Assembly: GCF_026625565.1 (NCBI RefSeq)
Contig: NZ_CP112998.1
Location: 6,360,501 to 6,424,500, forward strand
Length of the DNA stretch: 64,000 bases
Direction of reading: 5' to 3'
Source: Dyadobacter pollutisoli
GTDB lineage: Bacteria; Bacteroidota; Bacteroidia; Cytophagales; Spirosomataceae
A program made the position numbers and the translations under genes. Numbering within the stretch: the first letter of the stretch is position 1; every line of letters begins with the position of its first letter. The notes beneath the pieces are model-generated. The model searched no databases, had not been told where the DNA came from, and saw only the letters and a program-made list of their open reading frames with translations. Shown here one piece after another: positions 24,835 through 32,937 of the stretch.

Positions 24835-25416
24835 TTAGTTGCCGAAAATCCGCCTGTCTGTGATGATCCCGCGATGTTCTTCAAGAAAAGCACAGAATGC
24901 ATTGATCTGCATTTCCTGATGTGAAAAATCCAGGGTGTGATCGTATTCCTCGTGGTACACTTCTGTAAAATCGGTGATAATGTAACGAAGGCTTTTAATG
25001 CCTTTGGATCGCAATGCGGGCAGATAAAAGTTCTGGTGACTTTTGGCATAACAGCCTGCCTGGTACTTCTGAGTAGTTTTAATATCCGCCGCCAGCATCC
25101 GCCCCAGCACATCGACGTAGCCATAAAGCAGCACATTACCTAGCTGATATTCGCAGTACACCTGCGTTTTCATCATCGGGCGAGGCAGTAGCGCGCGTAC
25201 CTGTGCGAGAATAGCCGCGTCAAAAAGTTCTTCATCCGTTCCTTTAATAACAGCTTCTTCAAAAGATGAGCCTTTGCGCTGCGCCTCCGTTTGCGGCACA
25301 GGAACCCTGTTTATTCTGTTAATGAGCTCATTAGCGTCAATGTAACCTTTTTCAAAGCGGTCGTAGCTATTGAGCAGCGTGGGGTAAATTTTATACTTAA
25401 CAGCGTTCAATTCCAT
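24835..25416 (-). CDS. PD-(D/E)XK nuclease-superfamily-like protein
   Basis: Within 193 residues the order of motifs is that of RecB/Cas4-like nucleases: GSSFEEAV with Glu54, LLYGYVDVLG with Asp102, and AADIKTT with Asp111 and Lys113, followed by a Tyr/Gln helix (NFYLPAL). The protein converges with the glycosyltransferase-like gene, 2 bp apart. Its role is not known; phage-recombination-type exonucleases are the nearest analogy by motif. Confidence 0.65.
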   Translation of the reverse strand: MELNAVKYKIYPTLLNSYDRFEKGYIDANELINRINRVPVPQTEAQRKGSSFEEAVIKGTDEELFDAAILAQVRALLPRPMMKTQVYCEYQLGNVLLYGYVDVLGRMLAADIKTTQKYQAGCYAKSHQNFYLPALRSKGIKSLRYIITDFTEVYHEEYDHTLDFSHQEMQINAFCAFLEEHRGIITDRRIFGN

Positions 25417-25440
25417 TTTGTAAAGAAAATATTCCCAAAG

Positions 25441-26232
25441 TTATTTCCCTAAACCTTTGAAACGATACGTCAGGGAAACAGTCAGAAAACTGAATTTATC
25501 ATTTGGGGTATCGCTGTAAGATTCGGCCTCTTCGGGATTAATGAGCCTCTGTCCCGAGGTAGCATCCATTTTATCCGTTCGGACAAAATAAAAACGATAG
25601 TCGATACCCACTCTCCATTTACTGAACAGTTCATAGTCAAGAGAAGTGCCCAGCGGAAGCATTCCTTCTCGGGTCTTTTTAATGCCCGTCGGCCCGTGCG
25701 GGGGGCCCCAGCGTAAAAACAATGGATTTCTCGCGCTTAATGTGCTGTTGGTAAATCTGATCAGCTTGTCGTTATCCATGTCAAAAGCATTGCTGCTGAA
25801 ATAAATCAGCCCTAGTCCACCGTAGACGCACAGATGTGCCGGCCCGGGTTCTAGCGTGCTGAATTGTTCAGTAACATCCCATTTGGCTGTCAGTTCCAAT
25901 GTATTGTATTCATTGACAAAATAGGAATTGAAAAATGTCACCCGTTCGCCACCCAGTTTGCCAGCCGTATAGTCGAAATGCACAGCAACTTGTTTGTTAA
26001 TGGCCCGACCCAGACTAACACCCGCCATTCCCGGCATATCCTGTTCGTTCAGCTCTCCAAAAAACTGCGTAAGGCCACCCCGGATATCCACCGAAAAGGG
26101 AAGGGATTGTTTTCTGTTATAACTTTTTTTCCTGCTGATACCATTGGAAAAAGGTTTGTTCCAAAAAGACGCCTGACCAAATGATACTTCGAATACGAGG
26201 CTGAATGCAGTGAAAAGTAAAAGTTTACGCAT
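25441..26232 (-). CDS. secreted outer-membrane beta-barrel protein
   Basis: A signal peptide (LLLFTAFSLVFEVSFGQ) precedes about 245 residues with alternating aromatic/polar strands, typical of porin-like barrels of Bacteroidota (VDIRGGLTQFFGEL, YDYRFYFVRTDKMD-type strands). The C-terminus VSLTYRFKG ends in a strand with aromatic Tyr-Arg-Phe, as barrel proteins do. No plug or TonB box is seen. Function unknown. Confidence 0.75.
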   Translation of the reverse strand: MRKLLLFTAFSLVFEVSFGQASFWNKPFSNGISRKKSYNRKQSLPFSVDIRGGLTQFFGELNEQDMPGMAGVSLGRAINKQVAVHFDYTAGKLGGERVTFFNSYFVNEYNTLELTAKWDVTEQFSTLEPGPAHLCVYGGLGLIYFSSNAFDMDNDKLIRFTNSTLSARNPLFLRWGPPHGPTGIKKTREGMLPLGTSLDYELFSKWRVGIDYRFYFVRTDKMDATSGQRLINPEEAESYSDTPNDKFSFLTVSLTYRFKGLGK

Positions 26233-26355
26233 GTGAAACCGCGGGTTAGTTCTAAATGTTGGGATAATAATTATTTAGACGCAAGTTTCTGGTTTTGGTC
26301 AGCGTACGTAGTCAATTAGATTTGTACGCTCCATGAGATAACCATAAATATCTGT

Positions 26356-26363
26356 TAGTTTTG
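26356..26363 (+). promoter_or_regulatory. -7 element before ubiE
   Basis: TAGTTTTG fits TAnnTTTG and sits 28 bases upstream of the ubiE ATG. No good TTG lies at the expected -33 distance, so support is partial. Confidence 0.4.
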
Positions 26364-26391
26364 TTTACAGAAGCATTTAGAAAAAGGAAAA

Positions 26392-27114
26392 ATGAGTGTA
26401 GTACCCTACAAGGATAAGGAAGGAAGCAAAAGAGAGCAGGTAGCAGAAATGTTTGACAATATTTCGCCAAAATATGATCTGCTCAACCACCTTTTGAGCG
26501 GGGGTGTCGATATATACTGGCGAAAACGGGCCATTAAATTGCTTCGTCAGCAGCAGCCAAAGGTTATTCTCGATATTGCGACCGGTACCGGTGACTTTGC
26601 GATCGAAGCGTTATCGCTGAAACCCGAGAAAATTATCGGTGTCGATATTTCTGAGGGAATGCTGGCGGTAGGGCGCGAAAAGGTGGCTAAATTGGGCAAA
26701 CAGGATATTATCAATCTGCAAAGCGGTGATTCTGAAAGTTTGTCTTTTGCAAACAATTATTTTGATGCGATCATCGTTTCGTTTGGAGTACGTAATTTTC
26801 AGAATTTGCTGGCTGGTCTGACTGAGATGAACCGCGTGATGAAGCCAGGCGGAAATTGTGTGGTAGTAGAATTTTCCAAGCCTCGCAGCTTTCCGTTTAA
26901 GCAATTTTATAATTTTTATTTCAAATACATATTACCATTAATAGGAAACACCGTCTCAAAGGATAGTGCAGCTTATACTTATCTGCCAGAGTCGGTTCAG
27001 GCATTTCCGGATGGAGAGGCTTTTCTGGAAATTTTTAAAAAAGCAGGTTTCATAAATACCAAATGCATACCACTTACCTTCGGGATTTGTTCAATTTACA
27101 TCGGTCAAAAATAA
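26392..27114 (+). CDS. ubiE: demethylmenaquinone methyltransferase UbiE/MenG
   Basis: The enzyme methylates demethylmenaquinone in the last step of menaquinone synthesis. The 240 residues show the family start MFDNISPKYDLLNHLLSGG, SAM motif DIATGTGDFAI, VDISEGML and the IIVSFGVRNF segment, then GGNCVVVEFSKP. Length is normal. Its 3' end overlaps porT by 52 bp, a pairing common in Bacteroidota. As menaquinone is the respiratory quinone here, it works together with the Nuo complex encoded at 41527-43618. Confidence 0.96.
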   Translation: MSVVPYKDKEGSKREQVAEMFDNISPKYDLLNHLLSGGVDIYWRKRAIKLLRQQQPKVILDIATGTGDFAIEALSLKPEKIIGVDISEGMLAVGREKVAKLGKQDIINLQSGDSESLSFANNYFDAIIVSFGVRNFQNLLAGLTEMNRVMKPGGNCVVVEFSKPRSFPFKQFYNFYFKYILPLIGNTVSKDSAAYTYLPESVQAFPDGEAFLEIFKKAGFINTKCIPLTFGICSIYIGQK

Positions 27115-27797
27115 TATTTGGCATTCTTGCGCTGTTTATGACGGTTCAGGAAGTAAAGTCGCAAGGCATTGGATACAGGCGGCGGCATCTCGAATATTAT
27201 GACGACAAACCTATTCATTACGGAATTCTGTTTGCCGTTCCGTTTACAAGGTTCAATATCAAGCATAGCAACGAGTTTGTCGCCAAGGATTCGGCTTTTG
27301 TCATTCAATCACCGACCAACGCTGCATTCCGCATGGGATTTGTTGTCAATGCTTATTTAACCGAACATTTCGACATTCGCACTACCCCTTCTGTTTCATT
27401 GTACGACCGCAATGTCAAGTTCAGCTATCCGAACGGGACGGAGAAAACGGAAAGGCGCGAATCGACGTGGATCGAAGTGCCTATCCTGTTAAAATACAAA
27501 TCGTTAAGACGGGTTAATTCCAGAATGTACATGATTGCGGGGATGACTTTGGGAATAGAAACCAATGTCAAGCGAAGCCGCGGCGGTGGTACGGGAAGGC
27601 TGGATACCAAGTCCAATGATTTGTCCATCGACTATGGAGTTGGCTACGAGCAGTTCTTTGAGTACTTCAAATTTTCGCCGGAATTGCGCTTTTCACACGG
27701 CATAGCGAACGTATTTCAGCCGACTAAAAATTCTTTGGGAAGGGGGATCAGCCGAATGTCAACACATACGGTAACGCTGTATTTAAATTTCGAATAA
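27063..27797 (+). CDS. porT: PorT family outer-membrane beta-barrel protein
   Basis: PorT was described as a membrane protein needed for gingipain secretion by the type IX system and is widespread in Bacteroidota, where it follows ubiE. The 244-residue frame has a hydrophobic signal (IIFGILALFMTVQEVKSQG) and a barrel domain with IHYGILFAVPFTRFNI, WIEVPILLKY and FKFSPELRFSHG. The ATG at 27063 lies inside ubiE. No other ATG would retain the signal, so translational coupling is likely. Confidence 0.88.
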   Translation: MHTTYLRDLFNLHRSKIIFGILALFMTVQEVKSQGIGYRRRHLEYYDDKPIHYGILFAVPFTRFNIKHSNEFVAKDSAFVIQSPTNAAFRMGFVVNAYLTEHFDIRTTPSVSLYDRNVKFSYPNGTEKTERRESTWIEVPILLKYKSLRRVNSRMYMIAGMTLGIETNVKRSRGGGTGRLDTKSNDLSIDYGVGYEQFFEYFKFSPELRFSHGIANVFQPTKNSLGRGISRMSTHTVTLYLNFE

Positions 27798-27906
27798 GTG
27801 AATACTGATTCTCAGGGCGTTGTAAATTTTTTTAAATTTTTTTCTTAAAATATTTGCAGACGTAAATTTAGTCCTACATATTTGCACTCCCAAACGACGG
27901 GGAAAA

Positions 27907-27981
27907 GGGAGTTTAGCTCAGTTGGTTCAGAGCATCTGCCTTACAAGCAGAGGGTCGGGGGTTCGAATCCCTCAACTCCCA
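27907..27981 (+). tRNA. tRNA-Val (UAC)
   Basis: A 75-nt cloverleaf: acceptor GGGAGTT with AACTCCC, D arm with GCTCAGTTGGTTCAGAGC, anticodon loop CTTACAA between TCTGC and GCAGA giving UAC, and T arm GGGGGTTCGAATCCC. CCA is not encoded. Its 3' half is the parent of the seven repeat units at 29472-30368, and the original right neighbour of this tRNA was that array before an insertion sequence entered. Confidence 0.97.
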
Positions 27982-27990
27982 CGAAAGAAA

Positions 27991-28014
27991 AAAGCACTGA
28001 TTTCTCAGTGCTTT
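27991..28014 (+). terminator. terminator of tRNA-Val
   Basis: A 10-bp stem AAAGCACTGA/TCAGTGCTTT with loop TTTC followed by T7. The same hairpin in variant forms closes six of the seven units in the downstream array. Confidence 0.85.
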
Positions 28015-28114
28015 TTTTGTTTTAAGCCTCAATAGAACGCGTCTGGGATCAGTCCGAAAAGTTGGGGGGAAGGAAAATAATTGTTTGTTTTGCGATGAAT
28101 CAATTTAAAGAGCA

Positions 28115-28465
28115 TTGCAAGAGTCTTACCAAGCCCTAGTCCGTTTCCTGTTGCCCGAGGGCATCCTCGATTATTTCGAGCTTTCCAAAATAGTTGAAGG
28201 CCTCACTGGCCTGAATATCTATCTGGAAGAAAAGAATCTTCCTCCTGCCGAATACAAGGATCAAAAATTAGAGTCCAAAGGCTTTTTACCCGAGATATAC
28301 ATTCAGGATTTTCCGATTCGTAACCAACGTGTCACACTCTGTATCAAGCGCCGCCGGTGGGAAGTCAAGGACACCGGCGACATTGTTAGCAGGGATTGGA
28401 ATGTAGTGCAACAGGGAACTCGGATGACCAAGGAGTTCGCTGATTTTTTAAAAACAATGTATTGA
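28115..28465 (+). CDS. ISAon1-family transposase N-terminal region protein (OrfA)
   Basis: The 116-residue frame reads LVRFLLPEGILDYFELSKIV and ends with RDWNVVQQGTRMTKEFADFL, the hallmark of the small first protein of ISAon1 elements. It likely supplies the N-terminal DNA-binding part of the transposase. No ATG is in frame; TTG at 28115 is the first usable start. It overlaps the open second frame in a T6A5C run (28444-28455) where a frame change could occur. Confidence 0.8.
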   Translation: MQESYQALVRFLLPEGILDYFELSKIVEGLTGLNIYLEEKNLPPAEYKDQKLESKGFLPEIYIQDFPIRNQRVTLCIKRRRWEVKDTGDIVSRDWNVVQQGTRMTKEFADFLKTMY

Positions 28466-28598
28466 TAATAATCCCGTCAGTTGTTCACAGCTAGGCAAAT
28501 ACTTTCATCTCGACGGCAAACAGCTTCAACAGCAATACAAGGACCACATCAGTGATTACAAAGACTGGGGTCAGCGCGAGCATGCTGCTGAATGGCTT

Positions 28599-29444
28599 TT
28601 GTATCCAGAAAACACCGGTCCATATTTAAGTATTGACGAAACTTCACTATCCAATGGCGAACTTTACACGATTGTAACTAATAAGGCTGCAAAAGGTAGA
28701 AAAGGCTCTTTGCTGGCAATGATAAAGGGTACGCAAGCAGCATCAGTGATTGAGGTTTTGCGAAAAATTCCCAAGCGTATTCGCAGCAAAGTGCGGGAAG
28801 TAACACTGGATATGGCTGCCAATATGGGAATGATAGTCAGTCGGTGTTTCTCCAAAGCAGCAAAGGTTATAGACCGGTTTCACGTTCAAAAACTTGCTTA
28901 TGATGCTGTCCAGGAAATCAGGATCAAACATCGTTGGCAAGCTCTGGATCAAGAGAATCAGGCTATTGAAGCTGCAAAGCAGGCAGGTGTGCCATACGAA
29001 CCTGAAATTCTTGCAAACGGTGATACAATCAAGCAGCTATTGGTCAGAAGCCGTTATTTGTTATTTAAGCACTGCGACAAATGGACTGCTTCGCAAATCC
29101 AGCGTTCCAGATTGCTCTTTGAGCGTTATCCGCTCATAAACCAAGCCTACAAGCTGGCGACAGGATTAGGGACAATTTTTAGGACTTGTAAATCAAAAGA
29201 ACATGCCTTCAAAAAGCTTGCGCTCTGGTACAATCAAGTGGAAGATTGCGGCCTTGATTCTTTCAAAACCGTTGCCAAATCTATTCAAACCCACTATCTG
29301 GACATTCTGAACTTCTTCAATAACAGAAGCACGAATGCTTCGGCTGAGTCCTTCAATGCGAAGATCAAGGCTTTTAGGTCGTCATCCAGAGGAGTGAGAG
29401 ATATTCCATTTTTCCTATTCAGGCTTACCAAACTCTATGCTTAA
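28599..29444 (+). CDS. ISAon1-family DDE transposase (OrfB)
   Basis: Residues from the TTG at 28599 give a 281-residue DDE-type domain: IDETSL supplies the first Asp, VTLDMAANMG the second, and TNASAESFNAKIK the Glu. The frame stays open upstream to 28452 with matching protein (LGKYFHLDGKQLQQQY), so the native product probably begins in OrfA through a +1 (or -2) frame change. The frame is otherwise intact, so the element may be active. Confidence 0.85.
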   Translation: MYPENTGPYLSIDETSLSNGELYTIVTNKAAKGRKGSLLAMIKGTQAASVIEVLRKIPKRIRSKVREVTLDMAANMGMIVSRCFSKAAKVIDRFHVQKLAYDAVQEIRIKHRWQALDQENQAIEAAKQAGVPYEPEILANGDTIKQLLVRSRYLLFKHCDKWTASQIQRSRLLFERYPLINQAYKLATGLGTIFRTCKSKEHAFKKLALWYNQVEDCGLDSFKTVAKSIQTHYLDILNFFNNRSTNASAESFNAKIKAFRSSSRGVRDIPFFLFRLTKLYA

Positions 29445-29471
29445 TATTCCCCAAGAATTCAGCTTGATCCC

Positions 29472-30368
29472 GCGTCTGCCCGCGCGGCGTCCGCTTACAA
29501 GCAGAGTGTCGGGGACGGTCGGCCGCTGCCGTTCGAATCCCTCAACTCCCACAGAGGAAAAAGCACTGAGAAATCAGTGCTTTTTTTGTTTTAAGCCTCA
29601 ATAGAACGCGTCTGTCCGCGCGGCGTCCGCTTACAAGCAGAGTGTCGGGGACGGTCGGCCGCTGCCGTTCGAATCCCTCAACTCCCACAAGGAAAAAAGC
29701 ATCGAGAAATCGGTGCTTTTTTTTGTTTTAAGCCTCAATAGAACGCATCTGCCCGCGCGGCGTCCGCTTACAAGCAGAGTGTCGGGGACGGTCGGCCGCT
29801 GCCGTTCGAATCCCTCAACTCCCACAGAGGAAAAAGCACTGAGAAATCAGTGCTTTTTTTGTTTTAAGCCTCAATAGAACGCATCTGCCCGCGCGGCGTC
29901 CGCTTACAAGCAGAGGATCGGGGACGGTCGGCCGCTGCCGTTCGAATCCCTCAACTCCCACGAAAGAAAAAGCATCGAGAAATCGATGTTTTTTTTGTTT
30001 TAAGCCTCAATAGAACGCATCTGCCCGCGCGGCGTCCGCTTACAAGCAGAGTGTCGGGAACGGTCGGCCGCTGCCGTTCGAATCCCTCAACTCCCACAAG
30101 AAAAAAAGCATCGAGAAATCGGTGCTTTTTTTGTTTTAAGCCTCAATAGAACGCATCTGCCCGCGCGGCGTCCGCTTACAAGCAGAGTGTCGGGGACGGT
30201 CGGCCGCTGCCGTTCGAATCCCTCAACTCCCACGAAAGAAAAAGCATCGAGAAATCGATGTTTTTTTTGTTTTAAGCCTCAATAGAACGCATCTGCCCGC
30301 GCGGCGTCCGCTTACAAGCAGAGTGTCGGGACGGTCCGCCGCGCCGTTAGAATCCCTCAACTCCCACT
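29472..30368 (+). repeat. tandem array of seven 136-bp tRNA-Val-derived units
   Basis: The motif CGCGCGGCGT occurs at 29481, 29617, 29754, 29890, 30026, 30162 and 30298, so the period is 136 (once 137). Each unit repeats the tRNA-Val 3' half from GCATCTGCC through TTACAAGCAGAG and GTTCGAATCC to the acceptor 3' strand. Two GC-rich inserts interrupt it: CGCGCGGCGTCCGC in the anticodon loop and ACGGTCGGCCGCTGCC before the T loop. A terminator hairpin and the spacer TTTTAAGCCTCAATAGAAC follow. The seventh unit is degenerate and lacks the terminator. No acceptor 5' strand is present, so these cannot fold as functional tRNAs. Confidence 0.92.
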
Positions 30369-30521
30369 TAACATCCCGTCATTATACCTCAACAAAAAAA
30401 TGCAGATATGTTTGCGCAACTCAAAAGTTGCATATAAATTTGCAACCTGAGGGTTGCGCGATTAATAATCGAGAATGAAGCAAGATATATTCCAGGTCAT
30501 ATCAATTAAATAATAGAAAAA

Positions 30522-31013
30522 ATGAACAACGATTTGCTATTTGATTTTAAGGTTGACAAAGCAGCGAAAACGGTATTTATAACCAGGGAGTTTAATGCCG
30601 GACAATCTTTGGTATGGGATGCTTTTACCAAAGCAGAGCTACTGGACCAATGGGGGGCACCTGCACCTATGCGCGCCAAAACTAAGTATATGGATTTCAA
30701 AGTGGGCGGGCGGCGATTTTACGCAATGATAAGCCCCGACGGGCAGGAGCGTTGGTCGGTGCAGGAATTTACATCCATTACCCCGAAAACCAATTTTAAG
30801 ATGTACAACGCGTTTGCAGATAAAGACGAAAATCGCGAACTGCCCGGTTCTGAATGGGATTACAATTTCAGCGAACAAAATGGCATAACCAAAGTGAGCA
30901 TTACCATTTTTAATGAATCGTTTGAGCGATTGGAGAAATTGCTGGAGGGCTTCAAAATAGGCTTCACCATGACCCTAAAAAATCTGGAAGATCTGTTATC
31001 CTCCTTATCGTAG
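30522..31013 (+). CDS. SRPBCC/AHSA1-type START-like domain protein
   Basis: The 163-residue protein matches the AHSA1-like SRPBCC fold: [20 protein letters not shown] at the start, [10 protein letters not shown], and [20 protein letters not shown] with a C-terminal helix ([17 protein letters not shown]). Such proteins bind small hydrophobic ligands. No ligand can be assigned. It is followed after 45 bp by a VOC-family gene, a pair frequent in soil bacteria. Confidence 0.88.
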   Translation: MNNDLLFDFKVDKAAKTVFITREFNAGQSLVWDAFTKAELLDQWGAPAPMRAKTKYMDFKVGGRRFYAMISPDGQERWSVQEFTSITPKTNFKMYNAFADKDENRELPGSEWDYNFSEQNGITKVSITIFNESFERLEKLLEGFKIGFTMTLKNLEDLLSSLS

Positions 31014-31058
31014 AAAACATAAAATAAAACCTGTAATCACTTTTAAGAAATAGAAATT

Positions 31059-31493
31059 ATGAGAGCAATCAATCCCTGGATCAACTTCAATGGCAATGCT
31101 GAGGAAGCATTCACTTTTTACAAATCAATTTTCGGCGGTGAGTTTACGAAGATCGTTCGTTTCAAAGATTTAGCGAGCGATGAATTTCCGATACCAGCTC
31201 ATGAAGCAGATAAACTCATGCACATTGCTTTGCCTATTGGCAAACAAAATGTATTAATAGCGAATGATGTTCCGGAATTTATGGGACGGGTAAACGAAAA
31301 CGAAAACAGATCTAAAATATCAATTAGTACTGAAAGCCGTGAAGAAGCGGACAAAATATTTAACGGATTATCAGCAGGTGGGGAGGTAGAGGGACCCATT
31401 GGCGACAGTCCGTGGGGTACGTACGCAGGCATGTTTAGGGACAAATATGGTATTGAATGGATCGTGGAATTTGACCCAAATGATAACGGGTAA
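31059..31493 (+). CDS. VOC-superfamily protein (PhnB-like)
   Basis: The product of 144 residues begins INPWINFNGNAEEAFTFYKS, the exact opening of PhnB/3-demethylubiquinone-like glyoxalase-fold proteins. It ends WGTYAGMFRDKYGIEWIVEF, the matching second beta-alpha-beta-beta-beta module. Metal ligands of glyoxalase I are only partly present. The function is unknown; it forms an apparent operon with the SRPBCC gene. Confidence 0.9.
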   Translation: MRAINPWINFNGNAEEAFTFYKSIFGGEFTKIVRFKDLASDEFPIPAHEADKLMHIALPIGKQNVLIANDVPEFMGRVNENENRSKISISTESREEADKIFNGLSAGGEVEGPIGDSPWGTYAGMFRDKYGIEWIVEFDPNDNG

Positions 31494-31506
31494 ATTTACC
31501 AGAAGA

Positions 31507-32574
31507 TTACCGTTTTTGATAGAAGCCTTTTAGGTTAACTCTAACAATACCCCGCGTTTTCTGAATAAGAATGGGGATCGGTTTTAGGTTTTTTAATTTT
31601 AATGCTGGTGCTTCGATGAGACGCCACGAAAGATAAGCGAGAATTGCAGAAATGATAAGACTCGTAAAAATGAGGCTTACATGATCCATTCCAAAATAGT
31701 ACACCAGAGTTTGCTGTACCGGAAATCCGTATATGTAAATGCCATAAGACAGGTCGCCAATGTGCTCTGTAACATTGCTAATGCCATAAACCGGCAGTAG
31801 ACCCATGCTCAGCACGATAATAGGAAGTAATGTAACGCTGGCAAAGGAGAAAATGGGTTGCCCGGTGGAAAATACAAACAAGCCCAGCGAAATAATCAAT
31901 ATGATAAGTAAATGGCGTTGTGAGATATCTGCCATTCGAGTAGCTGCAAGAAGCGAGCCCGCAGCAAAATAAACGCCAAGCTCAATCAGATACCAATCGA
32001 GTATGAAGTAATTCCATTTCTGAATCTCAGTAAAATTGAGAACGTCCAGCTTGGCAAGAAACAAGTAAGTCAACAACAAAACCACAATGACAGGAATACG
32101 TTTGCTCTTGATAAAAAACAGCAGAGACACGGCTATATACATCGTGAATTCGAATGGAATTGTCCATAGCGAACCATTGATGGCGGACTTGTGTGGATTT
32201 CGATCAAATATGCCAGGAATGTCGTATTGAATTCTGTAAAGGCGCAGATTGTTGGGAATATATGTCCTGACGCTTTTATTCAGCAAATACGCTGTATCAT
32301 TCTCGTAAACAAAAGGCCCGAGAACCACTGTCAGAATAAGTACCACAGCAAGGGCTGGGAAGAGTCTTAAAATCCTTTTCCAATAAAAATCAGCAAGGTC
32401 TCTTGATCTTTCCAGACTTTGAAAAATGAGATAACCGCTGATTACAAAAAATCCTCTCACGGCAATCCATGAAAATATATATTGTCCATTGGTGAACTGA
32501 CACAACCAATCGCATTCCTTAGAACCTGCCAGTGGATATGAGTGTGTAATGATAACACAGCCTGCAAATAGCAA
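31507..32574 (-). CDS. membrane acyltransferase (Acyltransferase_3 family), N-terminus uncertain
   Basis: Acyltransferase_3 enzymes O-acylate surface sugars. The 355 residues shown carry the catalytic His region CVIITHSYPLAG and about ten hydrophobic helices, ending in SWRLIEAPALKLK. The only start in frame is a TTG at 32574, but translation upstream gives RNNFDFLRL, which belongs to the family's first helix. A seven-T run at 32623-32629 (A7 in the gene) breaks the frame from a possible start beyond it. One base fewer would give a complete N-terminus. Confidence 0.8.
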   Translation of the reverse strand: MLFAGCVIITHSYPLAGSKECDWLCQFTNGQYIFSWIAVRGFFVISGYLIFQSLERSRDLADFYWKRILRLFPALAVVLILTVVLGPFVYENDTAYLLNKSVRTYIPNNLRLYRIQYDIPGIFDRNPHKSAINGSLWTIPFEFTMYIAVSLLFFIKSKRIPVIVVLLLTYLFLAKLDVLNFTEIQKWNYFILDWYLIELGVYFAAGSLLAATRMADISQRHLLIILIISLGLFVFSTGQPIFSFASVTLLPIIVLSMGLLPVYGISNVTEHIGDLSYGIYIYGFPVQQTLVYYFGMDHVSLIFTSLIISAILAYLSWRLIEAPALKLKNLKPIPILIQKTRGIVRVNLKGFYQKR

Positions 32575-32937
32575 CCTGAGAAAATCAAAATTGTTTCTTC
32601 TGTGAGTTTCTATATCGATAAATTTTTTTGTCGTTCAACCGGCAAAAGTAGATTAAAAGCTGATTGTCGATCATGACATTCAATGGGACATAACATTTTC
32701 AAATATACTCTCACATTGCCAACTATTTTTATATTCTGTAAAACGCATTAATTCTATCTATTGGCCTCTCTTATAGTATTACTTCACATTTTCAAATGTT
32801 ACCTCATCATTATTTGTAACGGGCTGAAAGCTTCATCATCCAATTATGTATATTGGATTGGTTTTTGACTTTGACGAATACAGTCGGGCCAGAAAAAACT
32901 GATGAGTGACCGTTCCCCTTGAATATGATGAAAAAAT
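32575..32937. other. intergenic between acyltransferase and sensor kinase
   Basis: This stretch of about 360 bp holds the probable 5' end of the acyltransferase gene (to about 32636) and the divergent promoters. The string ACATTTTCAAAT occurs twice (near 32692 and 32786). No RNA gene is evident. Confidence 0.5.

Larger units (their letters stand above)
28045..29471 (+). mobile_element. insertion sequence, ISAon1 family
   Basis: The 1427-bp element starts GGGATCAGTCCGAA and ends in the matching imperfect inverted repeat (...CTGAAT-type bases then TTGATCCC; TTGGGG/CCCCAA shared inside). It is flanked by the 6-bp duplication GCGTCT (28039-28044 and 29472-29477). Removing the element and one copy restores a perfect array unit. 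It carries two frames as in ISAon1-type elements. Confidence 0.85.

Noticed and set aside
28444..28455. Classical -1 slippery site in the ISAon1-family element
   Set aside because: T-TTA-AAA fits the heptamer form, but the second frame is +1 relative to the first, so a -1 slip would not reach it.
29631..29825. Reading frame within the array on the minus strand
   Set aside because: It arises from the repeated non-coding unit, with repeated peptide but no start context or family.
29472..30368. CRISPR array
   Set aside because: Units are 136 bp, nearly identical throughout with no variable spacers, share sequence with tRNA-Val, and no cas genes are near.
29472..30368. Cluster of additional tRNA-Val genes
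   Set aside because: All units lack the acceptor 5' strand and D arm and have inserts in the anticodon loop and before the T loop.
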